DNA of 64,000 nt, taken from Photobacterium chitinilyticum. Its GTDB lineage: Bacteria > Pseudomonadota > Gammaproteobacteria > Enterobacterales > Vibrionaceae. How positions within the stretch are numbered: position 1 is the stretch's first letter; each line of letters opens with the position of its first letter. Below the pieces are notes generated by a model. That model searched no databases, was not told the DNA's origin, and worked only from the letters and a program-made list of their open reading frames with translations. Below, in pieces: positions 62,067 to 64,000 of this stretch. The stretch is taken from positions 124,001-188,000 of the forward strand of contig NZ_RJLM01000001.1 in NCBI RefSeq assembly GCF_004104355.1, written 5' to 3'. The position numbers were made by a program, and so were the translations under genes.

Positions 62067-63584
62067 ATGTGTGGTATTGTCGGAATCGTGGGTTCAACCC
62101 CGGTAAACCAGTCTATCTATGATGCACTGACCGTGCTACAGCATCGCGGCCAGGATGCTGCCGGTATTGTTACCCTGGAAAGCAATCGTTTCCGTCTGCG
62201 TAAAGCAAATGGTCTTGTACGTGATGTGTTTGAAGCGAGGCATATGCAACGTCTTCAGGGCAATGTAGGTATTGGTCATGTACGCTATCCGACGGCGGGA
62301 AGCTCAAGCGCATCAGAAGCGCAGCCGTTTTACGTAAACTCGCCATACGGCATCTCTTTGGCGCATAACGGTAACCTTACCAATGCTGCCGATATCAGGG
62401 AGACACTGTTTGAACAAGCCAGGCGTCATGTTAATACGACCTCTGATTCAGAAATACTTCTCAACGTTCTCGCCAATCAATTAGAAAATGCCCAATCCTA
62501 TCCGATAAACCCCGCCGATATATTTACAGCTGTACGTGAAGTCCATCGGATTGTGAAAGGTGCCTATGCTGTTGTGGCGATGGTTATCGGTCATGGCATT
62601 ATTGCATTTAGAGACCCTCACGGTATTCGTCCGCTATGTATGGGCAAGCGTGAGGTTAATGGTAAAACAGAATATATGGTTGCTTCAGAATCCGTCGCTC
62701 TTGATGCTGTCGGTTTTGATTTTGTCCGTGATGTTGCACCGGGCGAAGCCGTTTATATTTCATTCGACGGCGAGCTTTATACTGAGCAATGTGCCGATAA
62801 CCCGGTCCTGAATCCATGCATCTTTGAGTTTGTGTATTTCGCCCGACCTGATTCTTTTATCGACAAGGTCTCGGTGTATGGTGCGCGCGTTCGTATGGGA
62901 ACCAAGCTGGGTGAGAAAATTAAGCGGGAATGGGATGATCTGGATATCGATGTGGTGATCCCAATCCCTGAAACATCTTGCGATAGTGCGTTGGAAATCG
63001 CCCGTACACTCGACAAGCCTTATCGTCAGGGCTTTGTTAAGAACCGTTACGTTGGTCGTACGTTTATCATGCCGGGGCAGCAAATGCGCCGCAAGTCAGT
63101 TCGTCGCAAGCTTAATGCTATCCGTTCAGAGTTTAAAGACAAAAGTGTCCTGCTGGTAGATGATTCGATCGTTCGTGGGACAACTTCCGAGCAGATTATC
63201 GAAATGGCTCGTGAGGCCGGAGCACGTAAGGTATACCTGGCATCGGCAGCGCCTGAAGTACGGTTCCCGAATGTTTATGGGATTGATATGCCAAGTGCCA
63301 ACGAGTTAATTGCTCATGGACGCGAGGTGGATGAAATTAGCAAGATGATTGGGGCTGACGGACTGATTTTCCAAGATCTCGAAGATTTGGTTGCGGCGGT
63401 GTATGAAGGAAATCCGGATATCCCTCAGTTCGAAGCTTCGGTATTCAGTGGTACTTACGTGACAGGTGATGTAAACCAAGAGTACCTGGAATACTTGGAG
63501 TCATTGCGTAGCGAAGATTCAAAGACAAAGCGTGTTATTCAGCAGGGCTTAGCGAACCTAGAGTTACACAACGAAGGGGGCTAG
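62067..63584 (+). CDS. purF: Amidophosphoribosyltransferase
   Basis: A 505-residue PurF, the first enzyme of purine synthesis. The Ntn-hydrolase Cys2 opens the protein (MCGIVGIVG), exposing the catalytic residue after Met removal. Glutaminase motifs [13 protein letters not shown] and AHNGNLTNA follow. The PRPP loop [13 protein letters not shown] is near residues 365-377. Upstream, GTGACGAGG supplies a ribosome binding site; a PurR operator is expected but I could not identify a clear one. A palindrome-rich tract follows the gene. Confidence 0.97.
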   Translation: MCGIVGIVGSTPVNQSIYDALTVLQHRGQDAAGIVTLESNRFRLRKANGLVRDVFEARHMQRLQGNVGIGHVRYPTAGSSSASEAQPFYVNSPYGISLAHNGNLTNAADIRETLFEQARRHVNTTSDSEILLNVLANQLENAQSYPINPADIFTAVREVHRIVKGAYAVVAMVIGHGIIAFRDPHGIRPLCMGKREVNGKTEYMVASESVALDAVGFDFVRDVAPGEAVYISFDGELYTEQCADNPVLNPCIFEFVYFARPDSFIDKVSVYGARVRMGTKLGEKIKREWDDLDIDVVIPIPETSCDSALEIARTLDKPYRQGFVKNRYVGRTFIMPGQQMRRKSVRRKLNAIRSEFKDKSVLLVDDSIVRGTTSEQIIEMAREAGARKVYLASAAPEVRFPNVYGIDMPSANELIAHGREVDEISKMIGADGLIFQDLEDLVAAVYEGNPDIPQFEASVFSGTYVTGDVNQEYLEYLESLRSEDSKTKRVIQQGLANLELHNEGG

Positions 63585-63597
63585 TGTAGCGCCTTGT

Positions 63598-63682
63598 CCC
63601 TTCCCCTTGGGAAGGGGAGGGTTAGGGAGGGGTTTGTACGAATAACCCCCTCCCAACCTCCTCTTTAAAAGAAGGCGTTTTT
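63598..63682. terminator. Palindromic tract after purF
   Basis: A small hairpin (CCCCTT / AAGGGG, 63603-63617) is followed by a larger imperfect one, with arms 63612-63634 and 63641-63665 rich in GGGAGGGG and CCCCTCCC. Then comes a run of T. The CCTCCC/GGGAGG style resembles dispersed palindromic elements of many bacteria. It likely ends purF transcription. Confidence 0.6.
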
Positions 63683-63740
63683 TTACTCTCGCTTTAACTC
63701 GCTTCTACGAACTAGGTTTTCGTATCTTGGTTCTCGCCGC

Positions 63741-64000
63741 CTAATGACTAAATTGCGGACCCAGCCCGAGATTCCACAGAATCACCGATCCTGCAATAAT
63801 CGAGACCAGTAAAACAAGCCCACAGGTTACAATCGAACTGGCGTAGATGAACCCCCGTTCTTCAGGGATATGCATTAAAATCGGGACGCCGGTATAGAGA
63901 AGGTACACGGAGTAGGCGACCCCGATAAGACCGGCAATCATCAAGAACCAGACTTGAGGGTAGATAGCCGCAATACTGATCATAAACAGCGGTGTCGCAG
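63741..64000 (-). CDS. Yip1-family inner-membrane protein, C-terminal part
   Basis: The frame is open to the window edge, so only the last 86 or so residues are present and the start lies beyond 64000. Three hydrophobic helices are seen, including YPQVWFLMIAGLIGVAYSVYLLY and a final segment before NLGLGPQFSH. The YLLYTGVPILMHIPEERGF block is typical of Yip1-family (PF04893) bacterial membrane proteins, whose function is unknown. It is convergent with purF. Confidence 0.8.
   Translation of the reverse strand, partial: ATPLFMISIAAIYPQVWFLMIAGLIGVAYSVYLLYTGVPILMHIPEERGFIYASSIVTCGLVLLVSIIAGSVILWNLGLGPQFSH

Overview
The window comes from the chromosome of a gammaproteobacterium, most likely a member of the Vibrionaceae (Vibrio/Photobacterium type). 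The right-hand 18 kb carries the housekeeping order mnmC, fabB, pdxB, asd-like, fimV, truA, accD, folC, dedD, cvpA, purF. An rjg-type beta-CASP nuclease gene sits beside the polysaccharide genes, as rjg does at Vibrio cholerae O-antigen loci. The genus is inferred from gene order and protein similarity recalled from memory; no search was run.

Region 1 (1-6.0 kb) is the tail of a nucleotide-sugar/glycan cluster: the 3' end of manC, manB, a GT2 glycosyltransferase, then a likely UDP-QuiNAc module (4-keto-reductase, small polyprenyl-phosphate sugar-1-phosphate transferase, WbpM-type 4,6-dehydratase). Region 2 (6.0-7.5 kb) is the wreck of a second rml operon: the first codons of rfbB, a decayed ISAs1-type insertion sequence, the last codons of rfbD, then an intact rfbC. 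Region 3 (7.5-8.4 kb) holds epmC and yfcL, ordinary chromosomal genes that are normally next to mnmC-fabB.

Region 4 (8.4-46 kb) is a large surface polysaccharide (capsule or O-antigen capsule) locus lying exactly between convergent yfcL and mnmC. It begins with a minus-strand gfcA-gfcB-gfcC-gfcD-like (yjbEFGH) set. A divergent promoter region follows, with a JUMPstart/ops element for RfaH, then wza, a four-helix-bundle (S23-type) gene between unusual octameric repeats, wzb and wzc. Next come rfbBADC for dTDP-L-rhamnose and an AT-rich serotype-specific core (about 22-36 kb): wzx, wzy, several glycosyltransferases, a WbsX-family protein, a TupA-like ATP-grasp protein, an acyltransferase, a polysaccharide pyruvyl transferase, and a rare SDR plus MenD-like ThDP enzyme pair. 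Two paralogous DUF1972 glycosyltransferases bracket this core. The locus ends with ugd, galU, two wecA-like genes, rjg, a second ugd and a second gfcA-like gene.

The genes can be read as one Wzy-dependent pathway. RmlABCD, Ugd/GalU and ManBC supply nucleotide sugars. WecA-like or WreU-like transferases start the lipid-linked unit, the core transferases build and decorate it, Wzx flips it, Wzy polymerises it, and Wza/Wzb/Wzc with the Gfc-like proteins export it under tyrosine-phosphorylation control.

The most interesting signals are the rml scar, the clean split of yfcL/mnmC, the ThDP-SDR-pyruvyltransferase module, the octamer repeats around the S23 gene, and a structured 3' UTR after fabB that may encode a FarS-like sRNA.
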